Source: Saccharicrinis sp963665705
GTDB taxonomy: Bacteria; Bacteroidota; Bacteroidia; Bacteroidales; Marinilabiliaceae
Assembly (NCBI GenBank): GCA_963665705.1
Contig: OY762448.1
Span: 372,001-436,000, forward strand
Direction of reading: 5' to 3'
DNA: 64,000 nucleotides
This document shows positions 53,539 through 63,170 of the stretch, piece by piece. The notes under the pieces are model-generated. The model did no database searches. It was not told the DNA's origin and saw nothing but the letters and a program-made list of their open reading frames with translations. The position numbers and the translations under genes are program-made. Each line of letters opens with the position of its first letter. The first letter of the stretch is position 1.

Positions 53539-53964
53539 ATGAAAAAGATTCTCGTTTTTAGTAATAAAAATTCTGCACGGTCACAGATGCTTCAGGGTTG
53601 GTTATCATATTATTTAAAAGATAAAGCTCAGGTAGAAAGTGCAGGAAAGCATATTGAACCAATCCACATGTTAGCTCAAAAGGCAATGATGGAGTCGGTT
53701 ATTGATATTAATAAATATAAGTCTAAAAATATCTCTGAGTTTAAAAATGAAATCTTTGATTATATTATCGTTGTAGATCATACAGAATATGAAGATATTG
53801 TTTTATCTCATGAGCCTGGAGAGGTTGTGATACATCCTTTTGATAACCCTGGATTAGCAGAGGGTACTGATATGGATAAATTAAAATCGTACAGAGAAGT
53901 ATGTAATCAAATAGAAGATTATGCAATGGAGTTTGCCATGAAATATTTTAATTTACTTCAATAG
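53539..53964 (+). CDS. Low-molecular-weight phosphatase/arsenate reductase-like protein lacking catalytic Cys
   Basis: I start at the ATG at 53539 (MKKILVFSNKNSARSQMLQG), the family's normal N-terminus. About 141 residues have the overall LMWP/ArsC pattern: the P-loop position, AQVESAGKHIEP, DINKYKSKNISEF, FDYIIVV and the tail with EGTDMDKLKSYREVCNQIED. The P-loop, usually CxxNxCRS, reads SNKNSARS; both cysteines are Ser/Ala, so phosphatase or reductase chemistry is not expected. It may bind a phosphorylated partner or be a non-catalytic relic. It is not close to arsenic genes. Confidence 0.8.
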   Translation: MKKILVFSNKNSARSQMLQGWLSYYLKDKAQVESAGKHIEPIHMLAQKAMMESVIDINKYKSKNISEFKNEIFDYIIVVDHTEYEDIVLSHEPGEVVIHPFDNPGLAEGTDMDKLKSYREVCNQIEDYAMEFAMKYFNLLQ

Positions 53965-54029
53965 TATAGTCATAATACTATTTTTTATTTTAGTATTTTA
54001 TTTTTTGAATCATATTATATTTAATTGAA

Positions 54030-54437
54030 ATGGTTGAGCAGAAGACTATTCGTTTACCAGAATATAGAAGAGGATTTCATTTAATTACCAATGTTATAGA
54101 ATCACATCTTGATTTGCCTGAAAAAGGATTGCTTAATTTATTTGTTCAGCATACATCGGCTGGTTTAACAATCAACGAAAATGCAGATCCTTCAGTGCGT
54201 TATGATTTTGAAACGATCTTAAATAAAATTGTACCAGAAGGTTGTGATGAGTATACGCATACTTTAGAAGGATGTGATGATATGCCGGCTCATGTTAAGT
54301 CTAGCTTAATGAGTCCGTCTATTACAATACCAATTTCAAATGGGAGATTAAATATGGGTACCTGGCAGGGTATTTACTTTTGTGAATTTCGAAATTTTGG
54401 AGGGCATCGTAATATTATAGCCACTATTTATTCGTAA
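54030..54437 (+). CDS. YjbQ/UPF0047 family protein
   Basis: The 135-residue protein has the UPF0047 signature in full: LLNLFVQHTSAGLTINENAD, EGCDDMPAHVKSSLM and LNMGTWQGIYFCEFRNFGG. Family members show secondary thiamine-phosphate synthase activity in vitro; the biological role is unclear. Length is normal and the gene stands alone. Confidence 0.93.
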   Translation: MVEQKTIRLPEYRRGFHLITNVIESHLDLPEKGLLNLFVQHTSAGLTINENADPSVRYDFETILNKIVPEGCDEYTHTLEGCDDMPAHVKSSLMSPSITIPISNGRLNMGTWQGIYFCEFRNFGGHRNIIATIYS

Positions 54438-55749
54438 CAAACCAATAAATAGTAAGTGTTATTATTTTAGTTATTTAAGAGTTAATTAGGGTTTGTTAGT
54501 TTTAATAGGTAAACTAAAATAGAATTTACTTCCCTTATTAATTTCTGAATTCAGTTGTATTGATCCACCAAGTATTTCAACAAATTCTTTAACAATGGAT
54601 AAGCCCAGACCGATTCCTCCTTTGTTTGAATTCTCGATATCAACCTGATGAAATCGTTCAAAAATAAGAGTATGATCTTCGGGAGAAATACCTTCACCAC
54701 TATCTTCAACAAAAAAATCCACATTGCTATTCCGGGTTATGTAGCCGAATTTAACATACCCACTTTTTGTGTATTTTAATGCATTTTTAATTAAGTTGTA
54801 GAATATCTGTTCTAGTTTACTTTTATCTGAATATAGTTTTGAAAAATCAGGATCTTGTTCTAATTCAAGAACTAAATTTCTATCATGTGCTTCTTTTTCA
54901 AAGAATAAAAGCATCTCTTTAAAAAAATCAACTAGGTTAATTTCTGAGCAATGTAATTCTACTGTTCCTGATTCAATTTTTGAAATGTTTACTAAATCAT
55001 CAATTAAGCGTACCATTCTTTGTCCGCTGGAATCTATTAAATCAAGATATATTTTTTGTTCCTCATTATCTAAGTTACCTTCTTGTAGAATTCCGGTAAA
55101 ACCAACAATACCATTCATTGGAGTTCTTATTTCATGACTTAGGTTAGTCAAAAATGCAGTTTTTAATCTATTACCCTCTTCAGCTTTTATTTTTGAGAGT
55201 TTAAGCTTTTCATTTGTTTTCAGAAGCTTGTTTCTTATTTTTCTGAGTTTTTTATTCTTACGTTTAATTTGAATCTCAACTTTTCTGCTTTTTTGATAAA
55301 GGTAAGATAGTGCCAGAACTACACATAATAAGGATATGATAATGATTGAAAGCGTTGCTACTAATTTTTTATTTGCTTGCCAAAATGATGTTGGTTTATT
55401 TAAAATAATACTTCCTTCGGGTATATTATTTAATGGAATATTAAATTTTTCTAATTGGTTGTAGTCAAATTTATATAATATGGGACCTCCGGAAATTTTT
55501 ATGTCCGTTATTTTGTTCCCGTTTAAAATTTTTTTTGCAATATGGGCGGCCTCAGATCCTTGATAAAATGGAGGTGATATTTTTCCGCCAACAACACCTT
55601 GTCCTACAACATCCCAAATGCAGTATATTGGTCTTGATGTATTGGAAGAAATTAAATGGATACTTTCTTCACTGGAAATAAACTTACCATTAGGTAATCG
55701 CATATATATGCCCCATATTATAGCTGTACTGTCATTTAATTGTTGTAAA

Positions 55750-55757
55750 TATTTTTT
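55750..55757. repeat. Target-site duplication of the IS, left copy
   Basis: TATTTTTT immediately outside the left inverted repeat, identical to 56718-56725. Eight bases is the usual IS1595 target length. Confidence 0.85.
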
Positions 55758-56717
55758 TAGAGGTCAGTAGTTAAGCACCTACTAAATCTTTCTGATTAAT
55801 TTTGTCAGCTTCCACCATACGGTACATTAAGTTGTTAAAGATGTTATCTTTCATTTGTGATCGGTTAATCCTGTAGCAAAACTCATTAAAATATTTATCT
55901 ATATGCCATTCGCTAACCCAAGAATAGGTTGTTCTAATCCACGACTTCACTTGGTGTATCATTGTATGTAAGGCTTTAAAATTCATGCCTCCCATGCTTT
56001 CAATCTGTTCTATGTTGTAATCCTTCATCAAAGGGCGATAACCTCTCCAACAATCAGTGGTCACACTGGCATCTTGGGATATATGAGCATCAAAAAGCCT
56101 TTTAAGTTCTTTCGATGAGTAATTGTTGATTTTCATCGAGTACATACGTTTTACTTTCCCATCATCGGTAAGCTCAACAGCACATACCGCTTTCTTTTTC
56201 TTGCTGTGGTAACTGCGACCAACCTTACCTTCTTCTTTGCCTCCTACCACAAACTCGTCGATATGTACATTTCCATCCATCGGGTTGTTTCCGCTTGATT
56301 GCATCGCTTCCCTAACTTTATGCATGAACAGTCGTGCTGTTTTTTCAGTCACTCCAATACGTTCTGACATATAGCTTGCAGACAAACTCTTGGTTGAGGT
56401 TGACATCTCAAAGCAAATGTAAAAGGCTTTGCGTACTCCAAATTTCACTTTGTGAAAGAGTGTGTTAGCGGTAGCTGACTCAATATGAGCACACTTGTTG
56501 CAGATTCTTCCGTGATGCTTGCGCTGCTGGTAGCCTTGATGCCCACATTTAACGCACTTAAAACCTTGGTGCCACTTAATGTTGGCCAAATATTCCAGGC
56601 AATCATCATCCGTATGGAAACGATCAGTAAACTCTAGAGCATTTTGTCCTTTGAATAATTCCATGTATCCCTTATTTTTACTGGTGGCAAATATAAGTAA
56701 TTATCTACTGACCTCTA
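55758..56717 (-). mobile_element. IS1595-family (ISXO2-like) insertion sequence, 960 bp
   Basis: Terminal inverted repeats of about 17 bp, TAGAGGTCAGTAG then NTAA, start at 55758 and end at 56717 (revcomp), with one mismatch. An 8-bp target duplication TATTTTTT flanks the element. A single transposase gene fills it. Repeats, target and open reading frame are all intact, so it may be mobile now. Confidence 0.92.
55771..56664 (-). CDS. IS1595-family transposase
   Basis: The 297-residue transposase has an N-terminal zinc ribbon (two CxxC pairs, CVKCGHQG and CNKCAHIE), the helix region KAFYICFEMSTSTKSLSASY, and the ISXO2-like core with the first catalytic Asp in VHIDEFVVGG, the second in TTDCWRGYRPL and the third acidic/Asn position in the HIDKYFNEFCYRINR block. 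It is complete and fits the family size; the start at 56664 lies 54 bp inside the right end. Confidence 0.95.
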   Translation of the reverse strand: MELFKGQNALEFTDRFHTDDDCLEYLANIKWHQGFKCVKCGHQGYQQRKHHGRICNKCAHIESATANTLFHKVKFGVRKAFYICFEMSTSTKSLSASYMSERIGVTEKTARLFMHKVREAMQSSGNNPMDGNVHIDEFVVGGKEEGKVGRSYHSKKKKAVCAVELTDDGKVKRMYSMKINNYSSKELKRLFDAHISQDASVTTDCWRGYRPLMKDYNIEQIESMGGMNFKALHTMIHQVKSWIRTTYSWVSEWHIDKYFNEFCYRINRSQMKDNIFNNLMYRMVEADKINQKDLVGA

Positions 56718-56725
56718 TATTTTTT
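56718..56725. repeat. Target-site duplication of the IS, right copy
   Basis: TATTTTTT directly after the right inverted repeat, matching 55750-55757. Confidence 0.85.
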
Positions 56726-57527
56726 AATTTGCTCAGGCTTTTTATTGATTATATAATCAATGGTGAGTTTGTTCTTAAAAAGTATTTCTGCTCTTTTCAT
56801 TCTTGCAGTTAAAGCTTTCCCTGATTCTGTAATGTCTGATATAAATGCAATGCGATTAATTTCAGGATGAATTGTCTTGATCAATTCTAAATTTGTGGGA
56901 ATGTCATAAGTTTCATAAACACCACTATACAATTCGTGATCTTCGGTTCTGCTAGGATGAAAGTCTACTACTCCACAAAACGAAACAGGTACTTGAGGGA
57001 AAATGCGATCCCTGTATAACAACATGAAATTTAGAGCATTATCGTCACAGGCGATAATGATGTCAATATCAATATTTTTATATTTGTGTAAATAAATATC
57101 TTTAAGCTGTTCATAGTATACAGAATCCGAGCATCGCTTTGTATCCATATATTCTACAAATAATTCAAAGGAATTTTTATCGCTAAGTTCAGAAAATATA
57201 CCTGCCATAATTTCACCAGCCCAATGATAATTTTGATGATAAGCATTTAAAATAAGTACATTTTTTTTATTGAAATGATGAGATAATTCTGACTTATTAA
57301 TTTCGAGTGAGGAAGGATAGGCATAGCAATCATACACTGCAAAAACAATAAAATATAAAAGCGATGCTAAAAAATATCTTTTCAATGTATTATTTTTTAT
57401 AATTTAAATTGAAAATTTATCTAATCCTCTAAAGATCAAATACATTAAAATTACTTATGTATTACACATTTGGAGTATTAATTTATTACTAATTATCCAG
57501 TTTTTTTATTTTAAAAAATAATTTTGA

Positions 57528-58208
57528 TCAAATTCTGTCTTTTATGTATAAATATAGTTCTGTTGTATTTGATAAAATAATATCCGCTTTTTCTTGAGCT
57601 AATATTTTATCTTCCAGAACTCCTGTATTTACAGCTATAGTTGTAATGCCTGCAGCTTTAGCTGATCTAATGCCTAAAGGTGCATTTTCAACCACCAAGC
57701 ATTCCTCTGCTTTAAAACCAGAGCCAGTTACTGCTTTTAAGTATGGTTCTGGATGAGGTTTTCCGTTGGTTACATTTTTAGCACTGATTATCTGATTCTG
57801 ATTAATTCCAAAATCATTGTTTAGTTTATCTAATAACGAGGGCTGTTTCGATCCTGTGACTACCCAGATTTCTTTACCTTGTTTTTTTAAGTCGTTTATT
57901 AAATCTAACATTTTAGGCATTTTTTCAGGCTTAGGAGCTAAGGCCATCAGTCTAACCTTTTCGTTATAAACTCTTTCTTTATCTTTCAGAGAGGCTTCCT
58001 TATTTAAATATTGTTTAAAAGCATAGCCAATCGTGTCATGTCCTGTTCTACCTTCATGGATATATGCTTCATAAGCCGGAAAGTCAATACCTTCAGGTTT
58101 TAAACAGCCTTGCCATGTTGATTCATGATTCTTCATAGAGTCGTATAAAACTCCATCCATATCAAATATTACACATTTTAAATTACTGGGAATAACAGAA
58201 CTAGTCAT
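57528..58208 (-). CDS. HAD-superfamily phosphatase, beta-phosphoglucomutase-like
   Basis: The frame opens at 58274, but the Met at 58208 (MTSSVIPSNLKCVIFDMDGV) is favoured because it directly precedes motif I and avoids a poor leader. About 226 residues. Motif I is FDMDGVLYDS, motif II WVVTGSKQPS, motif III Lys in KPHPEPYLKAV and motif IV follows in VENAPLGIRSAKAAG. The alpha-helical cap between motifs I and II marks subfamily I. The substrate is a sugar phosphate or similar; none is indicated by neighbours. Confidence 0.9.
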   Translation of the reverse strand: MTSSVIPSNLKCVIFDMDGVLYDSMKNHESTWQGCLKPEGIDFPAYEAYIHEGRTGHDTIGYAFKQYLNKEASLKDKERVYNEKVRLMALAPKPEKMPKMLDLINDLKKQGKEIWVVTGSKQPSLLDKLNNDFGINQNQIISAKNVTNGKPHPEPYLKAVTGSGFKAEECLVVENAPLGIRSAKAAGITTIAVNTGVLEDKILAQEKADIILSNTTELYLYIKDRI

Positions 58209-58406
58209 TTTAATTTGGAAAATTTTGAGAATAGCAGAAGTGAAATCGCTATTGAAATATTTATAATCAGACACAAAGGAAAGGAAAAATAGGTAAGTTA
58301 TCTAATTTTTTAAGTTCGCATTTCTTAAAAATAAAAGACATTATGCATTTATTTTTATGTATTTCTACAATTAATACTAAAACTTAGTTTTTTATTAGCA
58401 TAGTGT

Positions 58407-58414
58407 TATATTTG
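58407..58414 (+). promoter_or_regulatory. Candidate -7 element of the 58455 gene
   Basis: TATATTTG is an exact TAnnTTTG match, 40 bases before the start at 58455; no clear -33 box. Confidence 0.45.
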
Positions 58415-58454
58415 TCGAACTCCCCTTTTCTTAATAACCATAAAAACATCTCAT

Positions 58455-59081
58455 ATGATAATATTAAAAAGGCCGATTTTACTCCTATTCTTGTTTTTAA
58501 TAGGTACAACAGTTCTTGCTAACAAAAAAAATAATTCGAAGGATTTTAAGGAAGAATATAAAACCTTTAAGTATAGCTTATATAAATATCTACAATACAC
58601 AAGTCCTTCAGATTTATTAAAATTTGAATTTTCTCCAAATGATAGTGTAAATATTGTTATTGATGCATTTTTTAATAAAAATGAAAGAGAAATCCAGATT
58701 TATCAAACAGAGGTTATGAAGTCTTTGGAGAATAAAGTTATTTATTCTGATAAGGATTATGAAACAGAAAATTTTGATTTCAATATATTTACAGAATATA
58801 AAAAAGAAATAAATTCAGGTATATACAGATTGTTACTTTTGGAACCATTAAATTATGCTAATACCATTATTTCTGTTGTGGAAAGTGAGAATATGAATTC
58901 AACAGAAATGGCGTTAGAATCAGTAAAAAACAGCATTGCTCAAGCTAAAATTATTTCAAGAAAAATAGATCAGTCTAATTGGGAGCTAATCATTGATAAA
59001 TATTATAAAGTATATGTATTAAGTTATAATATCAGCAATAATGAAATGAGCCTGAACAAAATATTAAGAAGATTGGAATAG
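58455..59081 (+). CDS. Hypothetical secreted protein
   Basis: The 208-residue product begins with a signal peptide (LKRPILLLFLFLIGTTVLAN) and is otherwise polar and mainly helical, with many Lys/Glu/Asn/Tyr residues (KDFKEEYKTFKYSLYKYLQY). No motif or family is recognised. It stands alone between two spacers; only periplasmic or surface location is supported. Confidence 0.5.
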   Translation: MIILKRPILLLFLFLIGTTVLANKKNNSKDFKEEYKTFKYSLYKYLQYTSPSDLLKFEFSPNDSVNIVIDAFFNKNEREIQIYQTEVMKSLENKVIYSDKDYETENFDFNIFTEYKKEINSGIYRLLLLEPLNYANTIISVVESENMNSTEMALESVKNSIAQAKIISRKIDQSNWELIIDKYYKVYVLSYNISNNEMSLNKILRRLE

Positions 59082-59162
59082 AAATTTTTTTAAGTATTGA
59101 TGTAGATTTCTTATTTGATTTAATCATCTTTATTACTTTTACATTTCAAAATACTTCATGTT

Positions 59163-59822
59163 ATGATTCCTGTTAAAATTGCTCCTGAATTATTATCTAA
59201 ACTTCCTTCGTTAACTTTAGGATGCATTGAGGCAAAAGTAAGTGTTGTTCCGGGTTCAGAAGATTTGAATGACTGGATAGCGAAACAACTGGAACAAATA
59301 AAAGTGTCATTAACACCTGAAACGATTAGACAATTGCATACCGTAAAAGCAACAAAAGATGCTTATCGTACGTTAGGAAAAGATCCTAATCGATACCGTC
59401 CTGCAGCTGAATCATTAATGAGGCGTGTTGCAAATGGAAAAGGGCTGTATCAGATTTCGAATGTGGTAGATATTTTAAATTATATCTCTATAAAAACAGG
59501 GTATTCTATATGTGGTTATGACTCTTCCTTAATAGAAGGTGAAGTTAGTTTAGGAATTGGAGAAGAAGGGGAACCATATGAAGGTATTGGTAGAGGTAAG
59601 GTAAATATTGAGTTGTTGCCGGTTTTTAGAGATTTAAAAGGGGCCTTTGGTACTCCAACAAGTGATTCAATTAGGACAATGATAAATGAGCAGTCAAAAA
59701 ATATTCTGTTTATTTTTATTGGGTTTGAAGGGAAAGATGAAATTGAAGAGGCGTTGAAGGAAACGAAGAACTTGCTCATTCAACATGCCGGGGCAGAAAA
59801 TGTAGAGATTTATTTTATATAA
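59163..59822 (+). CDS. B3/B4 tRNA-binding domain protein
   Basis: The 219-residue cytoplasmic protein matches stand-alone B3/B4 proteins related to the beta subunit of phenylalanyl-tRNA synthetase: ATKDAYRTLGKDPNRYRPA, SLMRRVANGKGLYQISNVVD, YSICGYDSSLIEG and an RGKVNIELLPVFRDLKGAFG block. Family members bind or edit mischarged tRNA, or are of unknown function. It is 11 bp from the MBL hydrolase gene, so the two are likely co-transcribed. Confidence 0.85.
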   Translation: MIPVKIAPELLSKLPSLTLGCIEAKVSVVPGSEDLNDWIAKQLEQIKVSLTPETIRQLHTVKATKDAYRTLGKDPNRYRPAAESLMRRVANGKGLYQISNVVDILNYISIKTGYSICGYDSSLIEGEVSLGIGEEGEPYEGIGRGKVNIELLPVFRDLKGAFGTPTSDSIRTMINEQSKNILFIFIGFEGKDEIEEALKETKNLLIQHAGAENVEIYFI

Positions 59823-59833
59823 TTGAAAAGGAG

Positions 59834-60592
59834 ATGATTGAAGTTTGTGCGTTAGCGTCAGGTAGTAATGGGAATTGCTATTATATAGGAAATGAAACAG
59901 AGGCTGTGTTGATAGATGCCGGAATTAGCAGACGTCAAATTATAGATAGGATGAAAGAGAAAAAACTGGATCCATATAAGGTTAAGGCTGTTTTTATATC
60001 TCATGAACATTCAGATCATTACAGGGGGGCTAAAGTATTGAGTAAAAAACTTAATATACCTATTTATATGACTAAAGAAACGCATGAAAAAAGTTATTTT
60101 ACAATGCGCCCAACTAATGTTGTTGTGTTTGATGCGGGTGCCACAATTCAAATAGGTCATTTTAGTATTCATTCTTTTTTAAAACAACATGATGCTATTG
60201 AGCCAGTAAGTTTTAGAGTGGAATATGACGATAAAAATATTGGTGTAATGACAGATATTGGAGCTGCTTGTGAAAACGTGAAATTACACTTAAATAAATG
60301 TGATTTTCTTTTTCTGGAATCGAATTATGATGTTGATATGCTCCAAACAGGAAAGTATCCTTATTATTTAAAGCAGAGAGTAGCTGGCGATCGTGGGCAT
60401 TTATCAAATGTGCAGGCTAAAGAATTGGTAGAAGAGCATGCCAGTGAAAAACTTCACACGATCTATTTGTCGCATATTTCTGAGGATAATAACAGAGGTC
60501 AAATAGCATTGGATACATTTAAGCCTTTAATGGATAAGTATGCTGTTAAGTTAACATCGCGATATGCAGCATGTGAGGTAGAACAGTTATAA
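59834..60592 (+). CDS. MBL-fold metallohydrolase, YycJ/WalJ-like
   Basis: The 252-residue protein has the MBL signature HEHSDHYRG (two zinc-binding His and Asp), SNGNCYYIGNE near the N-terminus, VMTDIGAACENVKLHL and FLESNYDVDM, then YLSHISEDNN near the C-terminus. This is the YycJ/WalJ-type group of putative exonucleases or phosphodiesterases. It is the second gene of the pair with the B3/B4 protein. Confidence 0.9.
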   Translation: MIEVCALASGSNGNCYYIGNETEAVLIDAGISRRQIIDRMKEKKLDPYKVKAVFISHEHSDHYRGAKVLSKKLNIPIYMTKETHEKSYFTMRPTNVVVFDAGATIQIGHFSIHSFLKQHDAIEPVSFRVEYDDKNIGVMTDIGAACENVKLHLNKCDFLFLESNYDVDMLQTGKYPYYLKQRVAGDRGHLSNVQAKELVEEHASEKLHTIYLSHISEDNNRGQIALDTFKPLMDKYAVKLTSRYAACEVEQL

Positions 60593-60666
60593 GTATCCGG
60601 TCGTCGTGGTGTATATTAATGAAATGGTAAATTAATATGATTCAAACAATTTAAAGATATTTAAAA

Positions 60667-61212
60667 ATGAGAATTATAAAAGAAGAAACAATAGCTGTTT
60701 GTGTAGATATTCAGGAACGTCTGTTTCCTCATATCCATGGTCACGAGCAATTAAAAAAGAATACAGAAATTTTAGTTCAGGGACTTAAAATTCTGGAGGT
60801 GCCAATGTTGGTTACTGAGCAGTATAAAAAAGGACTGGGAGATACAATTGAAGGAATAAAAGAAATGGTTGCAGGTTATCCGTCATTTGAAAAAACAGCT
60901 TTTAGTTGTTGTGATGATGCTCCGTTTTCGCATAAGCTGGAAGAAGCTAGCTTTAAAAAGTATGTTATTCTTTTCGGAATTGAGGCTCATGTTTGTTTAA
61001 TGCAAACAGCTATCGATTTGAAATCTAAAGGACATCAGCCTGTTATTATTGAGGATTGTGTGGGTTCAAGAAACCCTGAAAATAAAAGAATTGCCATCAA
61101 TAGAATGTTGCATGAAGGAGTTATTGTAACTAGTTACGAGTCCGTATTGTTTGAGTTATGTCGTTATGCCGGTTCTGATTCATTTAAAGCTGTTTCTAAA
61201 TTAGTGAAGTAA
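60667..61212 (+). CDS. Isochorismatase-family hydrolase
   Basis: The 181-residue protein has the catalytic triad of the cysteine hydrolase group: Asp in CVDIQERLFPHI, Lys in SFEKTAFSC and Cys in GIEAHVCLMQT (usually GIEAHVCV). Members cleave isochorismate, nicotinamide or N-carbamoyl compounds; the substrate is not clear. A sugar-kinase gene follows 65 bp later. Confidence 0.9.
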   Translation: MRIIKEETIAVCVDIQERLFPHIHGHEQLKKNTEILVQGLKILEVPMLVTEQYKKGLGDTIEGIKEMVAGYPSFEKTAFSCCDDAPFSHKLEEASFKKYVILFGIEAHVCLMQTAIDLKSKGHQPVIIEDCVGSRNPENKRIAINRMLHEGVIVTSYESVLFELCRYAGSDSFKAVSKLVK

Positions 61213-61277
61213 AATATGATTTGGAGATACATGGAAGTCTGAATCTGTATCATAAATCATTCATTAAAACTCGTATT

Positions 61278-62174
61278 ATGAGAAAAGTATATGGTCTGGG
61301 TGAAACTGTTTTTGATATTATATTTAAAGATGGACAACCGATATCGGCAAAAGCCGGAGGCTCTGTTTTAAATGCAATGATTTCTTTGGCCAGATTAGGG
61401 CATCAGGTGAGTTTTATAAGCGAGTTGGGTAACGATAAGGTTGGTGATGTTATTATTAACTTCTTAACTGATAATCATATTGACAGTTCCCTGGTGCAGC
61501 GTTATGAAAATGGACAAAGTGCCTTGGCTATGGCATTTTTAAATGAACGTAATGATGCTGAATATGATTTTTATAAAAACTATCCTCAGGATCGGTTGAA
61601 TATAAAATTACCGGATTTTAAAAGAGATGATATTCTACTTTTTGGATCCTTTTATGCCATCGATGCTAAATTAAGAAACCGTATTTTACGAATTGTAAAT
61701 CATGCCATTAGGAAAGGGTGTGTTGTTGTTTACGATCCAAATTTCCGAAAAAATAACGCAAAGAATTTAGTTCAACTTAAAGAGTATGTAATGGATAATA
61801 TCAAAGCTGCAGATATCATAAGAGGCAGTGATGAAGATTTTAAAAATATATTTTCAACAGAAACACCTTCCGATTCATATAAGGAAGTTGAATCAAGGTG
61901 TGCAAATATGATTTATACAGCCAATACTAATGGAGTTTATTTGCATGCAGAACTATTAGAAAAGCATTATTCAGTGCAAAAAATTAAACCGGTCAGTACC
62001 ATTGGGGCAGGCGATAATTTTAATGCGGGTATCATTCATTCTATTTTACAACAAGGTATATTGAAGGATGATATGCAAAATATGAATGAAGAAAAGTGGG
62101 ATCATGTAATTCAAAGTGGTATTCAGTTGTCCTCAGAAGTGTGTTTGAGTTTAGATAATTATATTGCAGGATAA
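61278..62174 (+). CDS. PfkB-family carbohydrate kinase
   Basis: I choose the ATG at 61278 (MRKVYGLGETVFDIIF); an upstream TTG at 61221 adds 19 poorly conserved residues. About 298 residues. N-terminal GGSVLNAMISLARLGH and FISELGNDKVGD, and the C-terminal anion hole with the catalytic Asp in STIGAGDNFNAG fit PfkB/ribokinase proteins such as fructokinase. It phosphorylates a sugar or nucleoside with ATP; the substrate is not evident. It is convergent with the tRNA-modifying gene, 10 bp apart. Confidence 0.9.
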   Translation: MRKVYGLGETVFDIIFKDGQPISAKAGGSVLNAMISLARLGHQVSFISELGNDKVGDVIINFLTDNHIDSSLVQRYENGQSALAMAFLNERNDAEYDFYKNYPQDRLNIKLPDFKRDDILLFGSFYAIDAKLRNRILRIVNHAIRKGCVVVYDPNFRKNNAKNLVQLKEYVMDNIKAADIIRGSDEDFKNIFSTETPSDSYKEVESRCANMIYTANTNGVYLHAELLEKHYSVQKIKPVSTIGAGDNFNAGIIHSILQQGILKDDMQNMNEEKWDHVIQSGIQLSSEVCLSLDNYIAG

Positions 62175-62184
62175 GAAATAGTTA

Positions 62185-63126
62185 TTAACTTAAATTTTCA
62201 TTATCATTAAATAGCGGTTGTTCAAACAACAGAGGAGGCATTTTCCAATAATCTTCCATCTTACCAATTTTCCTTAATTTTCTATATATCCTTTCTCCCC
62301 CAACGAAGTTTTTTGAAGGATATTCCCAAAAGCATTTCAGGTGATTTAATATTTGAGCATCAGAATAACCAAAGTCAACTAATTGATGGTAAAAAGCATC
62401 ATGGAGATTTTGTAAAGTCGTTATGAGTTGTTCAGATAAAATAATATTGTGAGTGTGAATTAATGGATTGGACAGAAGACCTCTACCAAGCATCCATCCT
62501 TTGATATGTTTAAATTTTGTCTGTTTTTCTTTAATTTCATTGGCAGAATTAATATTGCCATTACCAATAAGTTCTCCATTCCAAAGGTTGGCTATTTTAT
62601 AACAAGAATCCCAGTCGGGGAGACCTCTGTATTTTTGTATTCCTAATCTTGGGTGTAATATAAGCTCATGTATTGGATAGTTATTTAACACTTCTATTAC
62701 CGCTTGAATTTCTTTAGAATCTTGCCATCCTAGTCTGGTTTTAACAGATAATTTAATGGGTAAGTCATGGGAATAGAATCCTTCCAGCATATCCTTGATT
62801 TCATTAGGGTAGGGTAATAATCCTGATCCCAAATGTCTGTTTGTTACCATGGGGAATGGGCATCCAATATTTAGATTGATTTCATCGAATCCCCTATTAA
62901 TCATTTCTTTGGCAAATATGGTTAAGTCATTCCTATTATTTGTTAAAACTTGAGGGATGATGTGAATGGCTTTATGGGCGAATAACTGCTTTTCAAATTC
63001 AAAGAAACCTTGCTTGTTTTTTCTGTAGAAAGGAGTGAAATATTTATTTATTCCACCAATTTGCGATTCGAAAGCAAAATAATAAGGTAGCGTTGTATAG
63101 CTCTGTAATGGGGCAAAGTAAACCAA
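62185..63126 (-). CDS. tRNA-dihydrouridine synthase
   Basis: The 313-residue FMN enzyme starts at a TTG at 63126 (MVYFAPLQSYTTLPYY), which gives the usual YFAPLQ opening; upstream sequence has only non-start codons before an in-frame stop. The catalytic Cys is in LNIGCPFPMVTNRHLGSG, and Lys, His and Arg ligands follow in KLSVKTRLGW, HPRLGIQKYRG and GNGNINS. It reduces uridine to dihydrouridine in tRNA D-loops. A hairpin with a T-run lies just upstream (63143-63170). Confidence 0.9.
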   Translation of the reverse strand: MVYFAPLQSYTTLPYYFAFESQIGGINKYFTPFYRKNKQGFFEFEKQLFAHKAIHIIPQVLTNNRNDLTIFAKEMINRGFDEINLNIGCPFPMVTNRHLGSGLLPYPNEIKDMLEGFYSHDLPIKLSVKTRLGWQDSKEIQAVIEVLNNYPIHELILHPRLGIQKYRGLPDWDSCYKIANLWNGELIGNGNINSANEIKEKQTKFKHIKGWMLGRGLLSNPLIHTHNIILSEQLITTLQNLHDAFYHQLVDFGYSDAQILNHLKCFWEYPSKNFVGGERIYRKLRKIGKMEDYWKMPPLLFEQPLFNDNENLS

Positions 63127-63142
63127 AGTGATCAGTAAAAAG

Positions 63143-63170
63143 AAAAAGCAGATCCGTAAAACTGCTTTTA
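63143..63170 (-). terminator. Terminator-like hairpin in the dus leader
   Basis: A 9-bp stem (on -, TAAAAGCAG / CTGCTTTTT with one end pair short) with a 10-nt loop is followed on - by TTCTTTTT, 17 bases before the dus start. It could be an attenuator or a relic of a preceding gene. Confidence 0.45.

Larger units (their letters stand above)
54486..57385 (-). pseudogene. Sensor histidine kinase gene interrupted by an IS1595-type element
   Basis: The N-terminal part (57385 to about 56718) has a signal peptide and a periplasmic ABC-substrate-binding-like sensor (NVLILNAYHQNYHWAGEIM, DIIIACDDNALNF). The C-terminal part (to 54486) has the rest of the sensor, one membrane helix, a coiled coil, HisKA (LSHEIRTPMNGIVGF) and HATPase_c (NLIKNALKYT, DSGEGISPED, GIGLGLSIVKEF). 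Removing the element and one target copy joins PEQIKKY to LQQLNDSTAIIWGIY in frame, giving a kinase of about 643 residues. The insertion stops translation of the first half three residues after Tyr. A restart at 55703 would give a kinase without most of the sensor. Confidence 0.93.

Noticed and set aside
55703..56664. Transposase as part of the kinase operon
   Set aside because: The frame lies wholly inside an element with inverted repeats and target duplication, so it is unrelated to the kinase.
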